A stretch of DNA of 64,000 nucleotides from NCBI GenBank assembly GCA_944474755.1, contig OX104117.1:39883222-39947221 (forward strand). Direction: 5' to 3'. Source of the DNA: Limnoperna fortunei (Eukaryota; Mollusca; Bivalvia; Mytilida; Modiolidae). Below the pieces are notes generated by a model. That model did not search any database. It worked only from the letters and a program-made list of their open reading frames with translations, and had not been told where the DNA came from. Shown piece after piece: positions 1 to 13,030 of the stretch. The first letter of the stretch is position 1, and every line of letters begins with the position of its first letter. The position numbers were made by a program, and so were the translations under genes.

Positions 1-3000
1 ATTATTCTTTTCAACAAATAAAGATTATAATTAATTGCTGCTAAATATTACTAAACTGCTGTCAAACGAAGTTCAGGCTTTTGTTTTATCACCGCTAGTT
101 TGAAAATCTCTTGAAATCTAATAACGGTTTATTTGTTGTTTTCTTTATGTATTCCCATTTAGCAAATGAGCTCAAAGTAAATTGATGAGATGCGACAACA
201 ATAATGTATGCAATAAAGGATTTCTTTCAGTGCCGTTATTCATTTAAATGCTTGAATGTCTGTGACGTTAATTACCTCGTGTAATGTTCAATGTTTATAT
301 ATGTCTATGTTAGCCGTGGTTAATATATATCATTTTACTAAAATAACCGGAAGCTCCCAGGAGCCTGTAATTGCAAACCTAGACTTCGAGCTTTCTTTAC
401 AAGATAAGTGTGAAAGATGAAACATTAGTTGCATGTATAGATTATTTGGCTTATATTTACTCTGCAGTTTATCTCTTGTTAGCATAGTTGGTAATCTTGG
501 GGTTATGTTAAACACTGTTTATGAACAATAATTCCTATGAAATATAGAGTACAAATGTATGTCTACAAGCAACAATGAAACAATTATTTTCACTTCTTCT
601 ACATTGGTCTGGAGTATCCAAATTTTAATTTAGGAATTCACAAATTATGTAAGCACCCATTATAAAAATAGAACTGCTTACGACCAAACAGTGCCAATTG
701 AAAACTCAAAATTATAAACCCAGATTATATGCCTTACCCAGTACATGCAGACTTGCATTTAAGATAAACCAGTCCTTTATTGACTACGTTGTCAACTGCT
801 TAATACGTCATGGTTTTGTCTAATCATTTAACTTGAATGTATAAATACAGTGTGTAAGCTCTTAACTATTTGCCATTATGCCATTAAGTCGTATTAACAA
901 AACGTACTACACACAAAACTGTATCATTCTTCTGTTTCTACCCGACATAGGACAAATACCGTATTAGAGTGAAATATATACCCGCTTTATGTAAACAGTT
1001 TGATTTTAGTTAAAAACAAATACTTACATGAGCATGTCATTTATTTTGAGCTGAGTTCAACATGCAGTGTAATGAAACCATGTTAATAATAATTAACACG
1101 GTCGGAGTCTTTATTGCAGTGGGAAATAACAAACAACAATGCACTATTGACTTATACCAATGCTGGAAGCCCACTCAAAATGATGAATAATAAGCTCGCA
1201 GTCGCTCAAAGTCAGAAAAACATCAAAACAATTAAATACGCTTCTACATCATGTTTCTACATAATTACGAAGATCTGGAGAACGATATAATGCTCCGACA
1301 ATCAATTTGATTTGTTTAGTATTTTAATTTATGCTACGACGGAACAAAGGCGATGATGGAAAATACTTATTAATATTTATCTCGCAATTGATGTTTATTA
1401 GACAAATACAGAGTGTCGTTCTATAATCTTTGTACACATTCCTTTGTGCTGTATGTTTAGCCACACCACAATAATTATCGCCAAAATTCTTACTGGTCAA
1501 AATTATTAACAACTTGAAAATATAGAAAAAATGACCAATAACAAATTTTTATTGTAATTTTAATCTTGGGGTACCTTTGAGGTTCCAATATTTAAAACAC
1601 TAAACACAATTTTATTACAAAACAAACAGTATGACGATTTTTTTAACTGCAGGAAAAGACAACAATAGTGTGTTGTGGAAACGAAACAAGCGAAATTTTT
1701 TAATGAAATGCCCGAGGCAGCATCGATTATAGAAAATACAAGCTATATTTTTCGACAACGTACTTATATTCAATAACTTATCAAATATTATGCATAATTT
1801 ACAGACAAAATGTTACTAGTTTTTGCAGCATTTAATGTATTGCGTGAAATTATTATCAAAGTGGAAAATTAGGCTGAGTACTCTCGACCTGTTTGTAAAC
1901 GGAGGAGAGTAGCATGAATGGAAGGTGCTCAATCAGGTATCAAAACGGATACAGAGATGGTACAAGTTTAAATATCAATTTCGCAAGTAGGGATCAGCAT
2001 GTTCCTTTATTTATACACACAATGGCGATAAAATAAAAATACATATTTTTGCGGATATATATGCATAAAATGTTTGTTGACATCTTCAAAACTAATTTCA
2101 CTATTAAAAACACTGCTTTGATATTAATGCAAAATTATTGCCATGTATAATATGCCACATTTGATATTTGCATGTATAATATGCAACAGTAGAGAACAAT
2201 ATTTAAAAAAAAATTAAATGTATTTTTTAAATATAGTAAACTCGCATTGTTTTTCATCATTTCAAACACGAACGTTGTTTTAAAAGTACAAGTGCGTGTA
2301 TGCTTGTATAAATTTGCTGAAACATTAGTCGCTACACGTTTTAGCAACGATCAACAATCTCTGTATCAATCTTACCTTTAAAGAAAGAAAAGGAAAAGTC
2401 AGGTTTAGGAACGGTCTTAAAACTCAAATAAATGACGTGTGCTTTTGCTGAAATTAGAACAACTTGACCGACAGAAGACAGGTAATAAACGAAAAGAAAA
2501 GTGTTCTTTATTCCAACAAAGATATTCTTTTGCAAACAACACAAATAAGCAGACAACACGTCAATTTAAAATAAATAAAAGGATATTTTATTTTGCCTAA
2601 ATAAAAACAATATAATTAAAAAATATTGAATATTGAATATATATTTAAAAATTATCAATATGTATAGGAAATATGTCCGGTGGTATCACATTATATATAA
2701 TTAATTCCCGACCATACCTGTTGTCATTTATTTTGTTTCCATGTTACTTCTAGAGCATTTAATAATAAATATGCTATAAGAGTGTTCAAAAATGCAGTGG
2801 AAAAAATATAAAAAAATCGAGACTACAGTATTTTACCTCTAAAAGGTGTCTGTTGTCAAGATATTTTAATTTTTCCATTACTGAATTTATTTTAATATAA
2901 AACTATTTTTCAACCATGACATGAATAACATTTTAAACTGGAAGATAAATATTTTTCTCAGACAGACTACAGTCAGGAAAGTCAGAGTATGGATACACGA

Positions 3001-3002
3001 CA

Positions 3003-3078
3003 ATGCTGAAGTTACGACATTTTGTGTTATTCACATACTTAGCCTGTGGGTGTGAGTCACTGTATACAACTAACTTTC
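3003..3078 (+). CDS. Leader (signal-peptide) exon 1A of an iGluR-like gene
   Basis: The ATG at 3003 has A at -3. It opens 25 codons plus one base, followed by a GTAAGT donor at 3079. The peptide starts MLKLRHFVLFTYLACGC and ends ESLYTTNF, with a basic N-end, a hydrophobic core and small or cysteine residues, as in a secretory signal peptide. The exon ends in phase 1, which is the phase required by exon 2 at 29290. Five of 76 bases differ from exon 1B, giving one residue change (Leu for Phe) and a different final base. That base (C) would make residue 26 Arg, not Gly, when joined to exon 2. It may be an alternative first exon, the start of a lost paralogue, or a relic. I found no companion exons in copy A. 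Confidence 0.6.
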
Positions 3079-3526
3079 GTAAGTGCAATAACACTATATT
3101 GGACAGGGTTCTGACCGTAGTGAAACTATATATGAATGTCAAAGCAAGAACTGAAAAGAACAATAGTTGTGACTGTAGATGACCAACTATTTTCTTGTTT
3201 GTATAAAACGGTTTTGCAAGAAAGCGGCGTCTGATGTTTTTTCCATTTAAAAATTTTCACAGTATATAGGGATAAGGAGGGATTTTGAAGCAATGACTAC
3301 AACAGACAAGACACAAAAATATGTATGTGGAGAATCGCCCCCACCACACCGCTATTAGGAAACGTTTGGTCCCTAAAATGAAAATAAGTTAAACCAACGC
3401 AGAAGACATGTTATACGACCTAATCATATTATGTTAGTAATATTTAAAATGTAAGCGTACATTTTGTAGAGTATATTTAATATATTTTCTGTGATATGGC
3501 TTTTCTATTTTATCGTTTGACAAGTT

Positions 3527-3567
3527 CTCAACCTGAATATATCTAAAATATTTGTTATAATATATTG
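3527..3567 (+). repeat. SINE-2 3'-end fragment (shared with copy B)
   Basis: Resembles the tail module of the SINE-2 family (CTGAATATAGCTGAAATATT). The matching fragment in copy B is at about 11487-11545, so this insertion is older than the duplication. Confidence 0.5.
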
Positions 3568-3664
3568 GTCAGGGCTTTTCTCCTGGTACTCTGGCTTCCT
3601 CCCCACTAAAACATCCACGGCATGATATAGCTGAAAGTTTCGTTAAACAAAATTCAAACAAACA
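3568..3664 (+). repeat. SINE-1 3'-end fragment
   Basis: The 3' half of the SINE-1 family: the CTCCTGGTACTCTGGCTTCCT segment, the GCATGATATAGCTGAAAG module and a CAAA-type tail. It is absent from the equivalent place in copy B, so it arrived after the duplication. Confidence 0.7.
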
Positions 3665-4118
3665 GAAAAATATATATAATTTTGATATACACATGATATA
3701 TATGTTTTTGTTTAAATGTTATTTGACTTTTATTTATTTGAGTAAACTCCATGCGGTGGCAATACTTATACTGTCATTTTCATTTTAACATAAAGTAAAT
3801 AAAGTGGTCTCTACTAAGTAGCTATATCAGTTTGCAAACCAAATGTGTTACATTAAACAAAATAGATTACACAGAAAATAACTTAATTGCTTATCTTGAT
3901 TCGATTAATTTTTTTTAAAAGGGCATCAACAGCTCCGATGTTAAAATCAATTCCGCAGATCGTTTTGCTGGTGATTTAGGGTTTCATCAATTCTAACATG
4001 TTTCTTACTATGAGGTCAGATTTTGTGAATGTTGCAAAATTTCAAATTTCAAACGATTCTACCGTTGCAGTCATAATGTTGTTACCTGATGAATATCCGT
4101 TTTACCCAGTTGATTTAT

Positions 4119-4177
4119 TGTTTGTCAAAATTGTTTTCGTCCAGAACATATTATTTAATCAATCAATCAATCACCAT
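4119..4177 (+). repeat. SINE-2-like tail with short TCAA array
   Basis: A TCGTCCAGAACAT segment followed by a few TCAA repeats. It matches 11990-12138 in copy B, where the array is much longer. Confidence 0.5.
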
Positions 4178-5185
4178 CTCACACTGATTAATAACGATAA
4201 ATTAAACAAAATATATATCATGATTAAACGTGCGAATATTATAATAAAATATAACAATCAGGAATTACATGCTATGAACTTAGAACGCTAGCAGATAATC
4301 ATCTGATGCCAACTTTCAGTTAAGTTTATTCAAATTAAATATGGATCAAATTTTTAGTAAAATAAAGATGGCTCGTAGAGAAATAAGTGTGGGGAGTGTT
4401 GGAGTATCGGTATTTTTGTCACATTAGAAAAAATATAACTTTAATGGAAGGAAAATGGTGCGAAAAATAATCATATTCTATATACAACGCAACGTAATAC
4501 TTGTAGATAATGTTATAACACAATAATTGTTACGCAATACGTTAGTCATGTAATGTCTGTTAAATAAAATGTCATTAAAGACAACAGAGTTGTAACATTC
4601 ACTTCGCCAGACGCGCGTTTCATCTATAACGTTCAAACCCAAAAATATTTAATTCTATGTTGCATATTCTAAAATGTTATAACAAATTCAACTAAGGCTA
4701 TCTACACATTGTGAATAGAAATAGCTCAAAATTATAGTTATTACAATAACCGAGGCACATTTTAACGCATAAGATGTAATAAATAGCATTAATTTTTTCA
4801 GAAGAAAATATTTAGGACTATACTACCAGTCAACGTGTTGTGTGATGTTTTTTGGTAAGGAATGAAAACTGCTTACCGCATTTGATCGAGCCTTTGCTCC
4901 TTTTCTAAATCAGAAAATGAGTAAATTGTAAAAAGTTTATCAGCGTTTTTTATTTTATATGGCAATTTTGTATAGTAAATTTTGGCCTAAATTAGAACGG
5001 ATTTGTAAGCTAGTAGCAGATGAATGTTGTTTGTTGGAAACTTTTGATAAAATGTCGTGTTCGGTTGAGACGGAGCAGACAAAGCTTTGTAAACAATGCA
5101 AGATTCTGTTAGAAAACACAAAATAGCCTTCTTACAATGTGCCCATGGCACAAGTCAAGGATTTTTGTGAGATGTAAATTCCGAA

Positions 5186-5680
5186 TCTATTCTACTGATG
5201 TAATAAACAATATTCTAAGAAAAATTAGTGCAAAAACTCCGGAAAAAATTTTGACAACCTTTTACAAAAAATTAGAAAGATTCATAATGATGTTTTTGTA
5301 AACGGAAACGTACTATGCATTAATGCTGCGTGTGTTATATATATCTGTCAACACCTAAACTTCAGTAAGTTATAATTACATTGCCATCTTTTTGTTCGGT
5401 TTCTTCATATAAACACAACTTAGTTTCTTCTGAGCACGATGTGTAGTGTAAATACAAATTATAAACAAATTCCAACAAGCACCTATTTGTACAATCCGAA
5501 AGAATAACTTATTTTAAGTGGCTACTGAACATATTTAGATTTAATATCGAAACATATAAAAAAACATTTTTAGCTAAGTATTAGGGATGTATATCCATAA
5601 TCGTATGAGTGGACATTTGAAAGGGTTATTGACTAGACATGAGCTGGAACAATATATACATGGTATATATTTGTCAAATA
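5186..5680. other. Spacer between duplication copies
   Basis: AT-rich sequence with no match found in the window, no open frame of note and no splice-flanked coding segment. I see nothing functional in it. Confidence 0.5.
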
Positions 5681-6892
5681 ATTATTATGTTAAACAAATA
5701 AAGATTATAATGAATTGATGCTAAAGTTAACTAACATCAAACGTTCAAGTTCATGTTTTTTGTTGTATCACAGCTAGTTTGAATATCTCTTGAAATCTAA
5801 TGACGGTTTATTTGTTTCTTTATGTATACCCATGTCACAAATGAGCTCAAAGTAAATTGATTTGATGTGAAAACAATAAAGTATACAATACAATATTTCC
5901 ATTAATGTTGAGTTTTTAATACAAATACTTGAGTGTTTGTTACGTTAATTGCCTCGTATAATGTTCAATGTTTATATTTGTCTATGTTTAGCAGTGGTTA
6001 ATATACATCATTGTAATAAAATAACCGACAATATACTTCGAGCTCTCTTTATAAGATTATGATAAAAAAAGAAGCATAAGTCGTATGTATAGATTATTCG
6101 GCTTATATCTGCTGCTTGCAGTTTCACTCTAACTAGCGTAGTTGTCTAGCTTGTAACCAAGCGGCAAAAAAAATCTGTGCCATGATGTACTATGAAGTGG
6201 TGGTAGAATGCCTCACTTGTTGTTTTGGCAAGTTGATTTCTTATTGGTATGGCTGCTGCGATTCTTGTAAAGTGATAAGTTATTACCATGATGTTGCGGA
6301 TGGCCTTCTATTGATCTTTCTAGGGTCAAGAACTCCACACAGACAAGTCCCAAAGGTGAAATAATAGCTGATGTTCCCAATTGGTGCCGGCTGGTTGGTC
6401 TGCGACTTCCTCCATACACATCTTCTACAATTCACTATCCATTTCTGTATATCTTTGTGCATATCTGGTAAATAAAATCTGTCTCTGAAAAGTGATGTTG
6501 TTTGGTCTTTTTCTGGATATCCAAAGTTGTTATGTAGAATTCCAATAGTTTATATACGGGCTAAGGGCAATACAAGCTGATTCCGATCTGGTATGTGATT
6601 GTTGAACGATATAATAATACTCCGTCGATCAATTTCTTGTGTTTAGTTTTTTATTCAAATTCTACGATGATAAGCGTATTAATTTTAAGCGTGGCACCTT
6701 TGAAGTTCATCTATTTAAAACACAATTTTATTACTAAAAACAGTTTTAAGATTTTTTTTAATTGCAGGAAAAAATAATCAATAATGTGTTGTCGAAATGG
6801 GACATTGGAAAAATGTTTTATTGAAATGCTCAAGAGGCAGGATCGATTATTAACAAATACAAGTTATATTTTTCGACAACGCACTAATAGTT

Positions 6893-7094
6893 TATATGAA
6901 AATAGCAAAAAAACCCCGACCGAACAACAAGAGCCAAAAGCCAAGGGACAGTTACAAATCCGGATATAGACAAACACAACACAAAACCAAAAACATAAAA
7001 CACAGAAAGAGAGTAACCCGAACCCAATAAAAACCATGGTTGCATTCAGGTGCTCCGGACGAGTAAGCAGTGCCTGCCTCTAATTAGACACCCG
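6893..7094 (+). repeat. Dispersed repeat family C, copy 1
   Basis: About 200 bases beginning near AACCCCGACCGAACAACAAG and ending near GCAGTGCCTGCCTCTAATTAG. The reverse complement of the same sequence recurs at 27255-27437, and a decayed piece may lie at 35510-35700. It interrupts the alignment between duplication copies A and B, so it inserted into copy B after the duplication. It is non-coding; class unknown. Confidence 0.75.
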
Positions 7095-7250
7095 TTAAAT
7101 TATCCAAAAATTATACATAATATACAAAAATGTTAATATTTTTGCAGTATTTAATATGTTGAGTAAAATAATTCTCTTATTAGATAATTAGGCTGTGTGC
7201 TCTTGTCCTGTTTGTTTGGCTGAGTGTAGCGTGAATGGAGGATGCTCTAT

Positions 7251-9864
7251 GGGCGGTTTAAAGAAAATGACCCCAACAGGTTATGGTCCTCTAATTATGT
7301 CAATTAATAGATATATTATTTTTAAATAGTTGAAAATGTATGTCTAGTTGTGGGGACCATGTCTGCAATAAATCTTGAAGATATCCCAGAAAACAAAAAA
7401 ATTATGCCAAAAAAACATGCGAAAATTGTCAGGAGTGCAACACTTTTTTGTGACACTTAAAAAAAAAATGTCATTTTTTAAAAGGCCACCAAATTGTCAA
7501 ATCTAGCAATATGTGCATAATTCTTTTTTTATTACAAAGTTTCATGTGTTAACTTATTGAGAGATATCAAAAAAAGTATGTTGCATTTAGAAAAGTATAA
7601 AAATATTGTTTTGAAAAAAGGACTACCCTGTCAGGAGTGTAAGCCATTTTGCATTAACTTCTTGGTAATATTTTTTTCCTTTTGTTTTCAATTATGAAAC
7701 CAAAACAAAATAATAAATATACCTTTGCTCTATCAAAGCAGTCATTGCAAGATACCCGAAAACTGGTAATCTGATCAGGGACCCCAAATAAAACAGAGCA
7801 CCCTCAGCTGTCAAGAGTGCAACAACTGACATGTTTTTAGATATTTGTAATGTGACTTATTTTGTGTTTTTCTTTACTTTTAAGCAGAAGCTACACAGAA
7901 TTGGTGAATAAATATTTCAGATGGATATTAAATACCTTTTAGATTAATGTTTTTAATGTATGGAGTGCAACAGCTTTTTTATTGATCTTCAATTGTATCA
8001 TAGTATGAAATATTTTAAGAAGATTTATTTATTATAATTATTTTAATTTTCATTTAGGAACCTTTTCATTGAAATTATGTGTTACAATAACATTTTATGA
8101 GCTTAAAATTTGATAAAAATTGATATTTTGTGTACAATTTAGTTGTCTCTCATATTGATACCAACTGTTTTTATAATCTAGAGACATATTTTCAACAGCT
8201 AATTCTCTTATTTGTTCACTTTTCAATTGGCATTAAAAAACATATTGTTGAAACATATTTCTGTTCATTTATCTAAGATGTCCTGTTTTAAATGTCATCC
8301 ATGTAAATGTTGCACTACTGACACAATATTTAAATGAATAGATTATTGCAACTATACTGCAAAATTATGGTTCTTCATATGGATGAAACAAAGACTACAG
8401 TTGTGATTGGTGTCTCTATATTATAAAAACAATTGATATCAATGTGATAGCCAACTAAATTGTACACAATATATGAATTTGTATAAAATCTGAAGCACAA
8501 TTTTAAACAATTAACTGCTACACTCCTGACATTAAAAAATGAATGTGAAAGGTATTATCATCCATCTGAAATATACATTCAATACTTCTGTGTAGCTTCT
8601 GCTAAAAAATAAAGAGAAAACACAAAATAAGTCAACTTATAAAGAAAACATATTTAAGAACATGTCATTTGTTGCACTCCTGACAGTTGAGGGTGCTCTG
8701 TGTTATTTGGTGTACCCGATCAAATTACCAGTTTAATGGTAACATGCAGTGACTGCTTTGATGCAGCAAGGGTATATTTAAGATTTTATTTTGGTTTAAT
8801 CATTGAAAACAAAAGGAAAAATTTCTACAAAGAACTTATACAACATTGCTTAAATTTGTGTTGCACTCATGACAGGATAGTTTTTTTCAAAATAATGTTT
8901 TCATACTTTTAAAAATGCAACATACTTTCTTTGAAACTGTGTAATAAAAAAGAATTATGCACGTATTTCTAGATTTAACAAATTAGTGACCTTTTAAAAA
9001 ATGACATATTTAGGTGTCACCGAAAAGTGTTGCACTCCTGAAGATTTTTTGCAGACATGTTCCCAACAACTAGACATAGATTTTCAACTATTTAGAAATA
9101 ATATATCTATTAATTTGACAAAATCAGAGTACGATAACCTGTTGGGGTCATTTTTTAAACAGCTCATATGTTAATTTTGTTCTTTCTCAAATATCCTATT
9201 GAAAATGTTAAGATATATGAAATTTGTTTCAAGCAATAACAAAATTACCTCAGTACTTTTTAAAGAATGTATTTCCTTCTTTTATTTGTTTTAACCTGGG
9301 GTGTCAGGAGTGCAACAAAATCGGGCTAAACATAGTACTTTTTCTACAACCTATCATTTTCAAATGGTTTAACTTTATCATGAAAAATTTTTTTCCAGGG
9401 GTGACTTAAAATTACACTTTAATAATTTTGTTGCTATATGCAAAAGTACATACTACTTTTGACTTAATTAAAAATTTAGGAGGTAGATAACAAAAGAATG
9501 TTTCAAAAATTCTTGAAAAAAAATATTTTTTGAAAAATTACTAGTCCATATGGTTCAAAATCTTGCACTGGAAGTCATTAGTATTTGTTACATCGTTTAA
9601 GAAAACTGCAACAAGTTATATGAAGCACACAATTGTTAAAATGAAGTAAACTGTATTACTGTTAAAGTTTTTTTTTTAAATTTCAAAATGTGTTCAATAA
9701 ATTATTATAAAAAGTTTATTTCTTACCTTTTCATTAATTTCTTTTTTGATTTATTAACTTCAACGTATACACATTTGGAAATTATGAACAAAAACTTGAT
9801 GCCCTCATGTTTAAATTTGACATTTTTTTCACATCTTGGGGTCATTATTTTTGAAACAGCCCCT
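7251..9864. mobile_element. Palindromic foldback element inserted in copy B
   Basis: A block absent from copy A at the matching point (near 1935). It starts GGGCGGTTTAAAGAAAATGA and the reverse complement of its end reads GGGCTGTTTCAAAAATAATG, so the ends are inverted repeats. A third copy of the terminus, inverted, sits at about 9135-9168. From 7251 to 9168 the element is a long imperfect palindrome with arms of about 0.9 kb and a centre near 8210-8300. A 14-base motif close to GTCAGGAGTGCAAC recurs about ten times, in opposite orientation on the two arms. No convincing open frame or transposase is present. A possible 3-base target duplication (CTA) flanks it. It is best described as a non-autonomous foldback or MITE-like DNA element; a segment at 9169-9864 makes it compound. 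Confidence 0.8.
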
Positions 9865-10928
9865 ACAGATATCAAAAGGGATACAAAAATAGCACAAGTT
9901 TAAGTATCGATTTTGCAAGTAGCGATCAGCATGTTCCTTTATTTATACCACATTGCAATAAAATATAATACATATTTTTGCAGATAAGTATTTATAATAA
10001 ATATTCGTTGACATCTTTAAAACTAATTTAAATAAAAAACGCTGCTTTGATATTCATGATAAATAATTGCCATGTATAACATGCAACATTTGATTACAAT
10101 ATTTAAAAAATATTAAATTATTTTCAATGTATGTAGTAAAAATTGTATTTTTTTTTCACATTTCAATCAAGAACGTTGTTTTAAAAGTACAAGTGCGTGT
10201 ATGCTGATATAAATTTGCTGATACATTAGTCGCTTCACGTTATAGCAACGATAAACAATCTCCGTATCTCCGTATCAATAATAACTATAAAGAAACAAAA
10301 GGAAAAGTCACGTTGAGGACCGGTCTTCAAACTCAAACAAATGACGTGTGCTTTTGCTGAAATTAGAACAACTTGACCGAAAAAAGACAGGCAATTAACG
10401 AAAAGAAAAGCGTTCTTTATTCCAACAAAGATATTTCTATAACACAAATAAGCAAACAACATGTCAGTTTTAAATAAATAAAAGGATTGTTGATACCGCT
10501 TAATTACAAACAATATAAATTTTCAAATATTGAACATTAAATATAAATTTTAAAATTATCATTATGTATGGGAAATATATCCGGTGGTATCACATTATAT
10601 TGATAATTAATTCCCGACCATACCTGGTGTTATTGATTTTGTTTCTAGGTAACTTCTAGAGCATTTAATAATAAATATGCTATAAGAGTGTTCAACAATG
10701 CAGTGGGACAAATATTAAAACATCGAGACTACAGTATTTTACGTCTAGGGAAACAAGTCTAAAATGTGTCTGTGAAAGTGGTAGTGAACATTTTCCACTA
10801 CTGAATTTATTTAATTTCGGCATATAAACGATTCTTCTATCATGACATGAATAACATTTTGAACAGGAAGATAAATATTTTTGTTAGACAGTCTTCAGTA
10901 AGGAGAGACAGAGTATGGATACACGAAA

Positions 10929-11004
10929 ATGCTGAAGCTACGACATTTTGTGTTATTTACATACTTTGCCTGTGGGTGTGAGTCACTGTATACAACTAAC
11001 TTCG
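10929..11004 (+). CDS. Leader (signal-peptide) exon 1B of the iGluR gene (best candidate)
   Basis: The ATG at 10929 (A at -3) opens 25 codons plus one base before a GTAAGT donor at 11005. The peptide begins MLKLRHFVLFTYFACGC and ends ESLYTTNF, a good signal peptide followed by the start of an extracellular strand. Its last base is G, so joining to exon 2 at 29290 (GA ATA TTC) makes Gly26 and reads TTNF-GIFLDE. That matches the first beta strand of iGluR amino-terminal domains, where a GIF-type motif is usual. It is the nearest such exon upstream of exon 2 that I could find, although the intron would be about 18.3 kb. An unseen closer leader, or use of exon 1A, cannot be excluded. Between copies A and B the coding bases look more conserved than the flanking intron, which suggests constraint. 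Confidence 0.65.
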
Positions 11005-11486
11005 GTAAGTACAGATCTAAGTACAATAACACTTTCGACAGTATTACAGTGAAACTATATATAAATGTCAAAACGATAACTGAAAAGAACAATAGTTGCG
11101 AATGTGTAGGCGACCAACAATTTCCTTTTCCTAGAGTGGTTAAAAGGATGAGGATGACGCAGGATGTGATTTCCTTGTTTGTATAGAAAGTTTTGTAAGA
11201 AACGAGCGTCTGATATTTTTTCCATTTCAAAACTTACAAGTATATAGGGATAAGAAGGGATTTTGATGCACTTCGCTACTTTCAACGGACAAATATATAT
11301 GGAGAATCGCCCGCCCCCATCATACCCCTATTAAGCAAACTTTTGGTTCCTTAATTGAAAATAAGTGAACCGACAAGTTATACGACCTAATCCTATGATG
11401 TTGTTGATATTAAAAAGTAAGCGTATTTTTTAGAGCATATTAAATATTTTCAGTGATTTGGTTTTTGTAATTAATCGTTGACAAGT

Positions 11487-11545
11487 TCTCGACCTGAATA
11501 TATCTGAAATATTGCACTATACGATAAGCATGCAACCAATAATCT
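11487..11545 (+). repeat. SINE-2 3'-end fragment (shared with copy A)
   Basis: AAGTTCTCGACCTGAATATATCTGAAATATTGC followed by a remnant of the GCAACCAATAA tail. Equivalent to 3527-3567. Confidence 0.55.
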
Positions 11546-11989
11546 TTTCTGCTGTACATGTTTCTATTGTATAGTTAGTTATTTTACTTATATTTGTTTG
11601 AGTAAACCCCATGGAGTGGCAATAGTTAAAGTGTCATTTTTATTTTTAACTTAAAGTAAATAATTAAGTGGTTTCCACTTAATAGCTATATCAGTTTGCA
11701 AATAAAATTTGTTACATTAAACAAAGTAGATTATAAAGAAAATAACATAATAGCTTATCTTGATTCGATTGATTTCTTTAAAAGGACATCAACTGCTCTG
11801 ATGTTACATTCAATTCCGCAAATTGATTAGCTCAGGATTTAGGGTTTCATCCATGCTAACATGTTTTCTACTATGAGGTCAGATTTAGTGTATGTTGCTT
11901 GTCACATGCTCCGTTCGTACCAAACTCTACATGCTTCAAGGGTTACAATTTTGTTACCTGAGGTGTATCATTTTTCCGCAAATGATTTA

Positions 11990-12081
11990 TTGGTTGTCAA
12001 ATTGTTATCGTCCAGAGCATGTCTGCAATGTGCTCAATAGACGTTAAGCCATCAATCAATCAATCAATCAATCAATCAATT

Positions 12082-12136
<55 letters not shown>

Positions 12137-12138
12137 CA
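11990..12138 (+). repeat. SINE-2 tail expanded into a TCAA microsatellite
   Basis: The SINE-2 end (TCGTCCAGAGCAT ... AGACGTTAAGCC) runs directly into about twenty TCAA units at 12051-12138. The array evidently grew from the element's CAAT tail, because copy A has the same tail with only a few units. Confidence 0.85.
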
Positions 12139-12589
12139 CCCACCATATCACATTGATTAAAAGCGATAAATTATATAAAATATTTTACAAGAATAAACGG
12201 ACGAATATTTGAATAAAAGTAAGCGAATAAGGAATAACATGCCATGAACCAAGAACGCTAGCAGATAATCAGCTGATGCCAACTTTTAGCTAATTTTATT
12301 CAAATTAATTATGGATTCGAATTTTATTAAATTAAATATGGCTTATAGAGAAATAATTGTGGGGAGTGTTGAAGAATTTTCTGCCCATATTGGAATAAAT
12401 ACCAACTTGAATGGTACATGTAGGAAAATATTTGGTGTGAAAAATAATAATATCCTGTATACAACGCAACGTAACACTTAACGTATTTCTGTTTCTTGGA
12501 TCACGCCTCTATTGTGCTCTTTCCAATAAAATATTGAATTTTAATTTGAATAAAGTTAATGCAATAACACAATACGTAAGACGTAAGTA

Positions 12590-13030
12590 ATGGAACAAAA
12601 CCACAATTGTTGAAGACCTCTTTTTCCCTCTGTTTATGTTAACATAATGTCATATAAAAAAATTCCACCTTCGTTTCTGGAACGCCATTTGGGGTCTGAA
12701 AGTTCCATACCTCTTCTAAACTATATCTAAAATTCAGAAAACTGTAATACTTCAAACTTTTGTTAAAGCTCTGAAAGCATCCCTATCTTCAGTGATGAAG
12801 TCCGAGAGACCCCGAAAACAGGAAATTGGCAATTATTCCACTAGACTAAATTACTCCTAATCAAATATATTTCATCAAATTTTTAATCTTAATTTTTTTT
12901 TCAAAGATCCTTCTTTCCAATAAGCCCTAATGTAGAACCAAAACAAGAAAAAACACAAAGAAAAAAAATTACAAAGAAATACACTATTTTATGGGGAACT
13001 ACATTCGTGGAAGGTCATTAATTGTGTTGT
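12590..13030. repeat. Copy-B-specific insertion, unclassified
   Basis: About 440 bases are present here but missing at the equivalent point of copy A (about 4550). The piece contains CATTTGGGGTCTGAAAGTTC and an A-rich stretch. No reading frame or recognised terminus was seen. It could be a DNA-element fragment or the retained ancestral state, if copy A suffered a deletion. Confidence 0.45.

Larger units (their letters stand above)
1..5185 (+). repeat. Tandem segmental duplication, copy A (left part cut by window edge)
   Basis: Nearly all of this stretch realigns to 5681-13567 in the same order and orientation. Matching blocks include the first 130 bases (against 5681 onward), the leader exon with its flanks (about 2935-3180 against 10860-11110), the region around 4000 (against 11850) and the end around 4990-5180 (against 13370-13565). 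Divergence is moderate, with many substitutions and small indels, so the duplication is not recent. Position 1 is already inside the match, so the true left end lies outside the window. The only coding sequence I can support is the leader exon at 3003. The rest is AT-rich non-coding DNA with SINE fragments. Confidence 0.88.

Noticed and set aside
2341..2559. Minus-strand frame conserved in copy B (10235-10513)
   Set aside because: Similarity is explained by the segmental duplication. The frames differ by indels and length, and the peptide has no domain.
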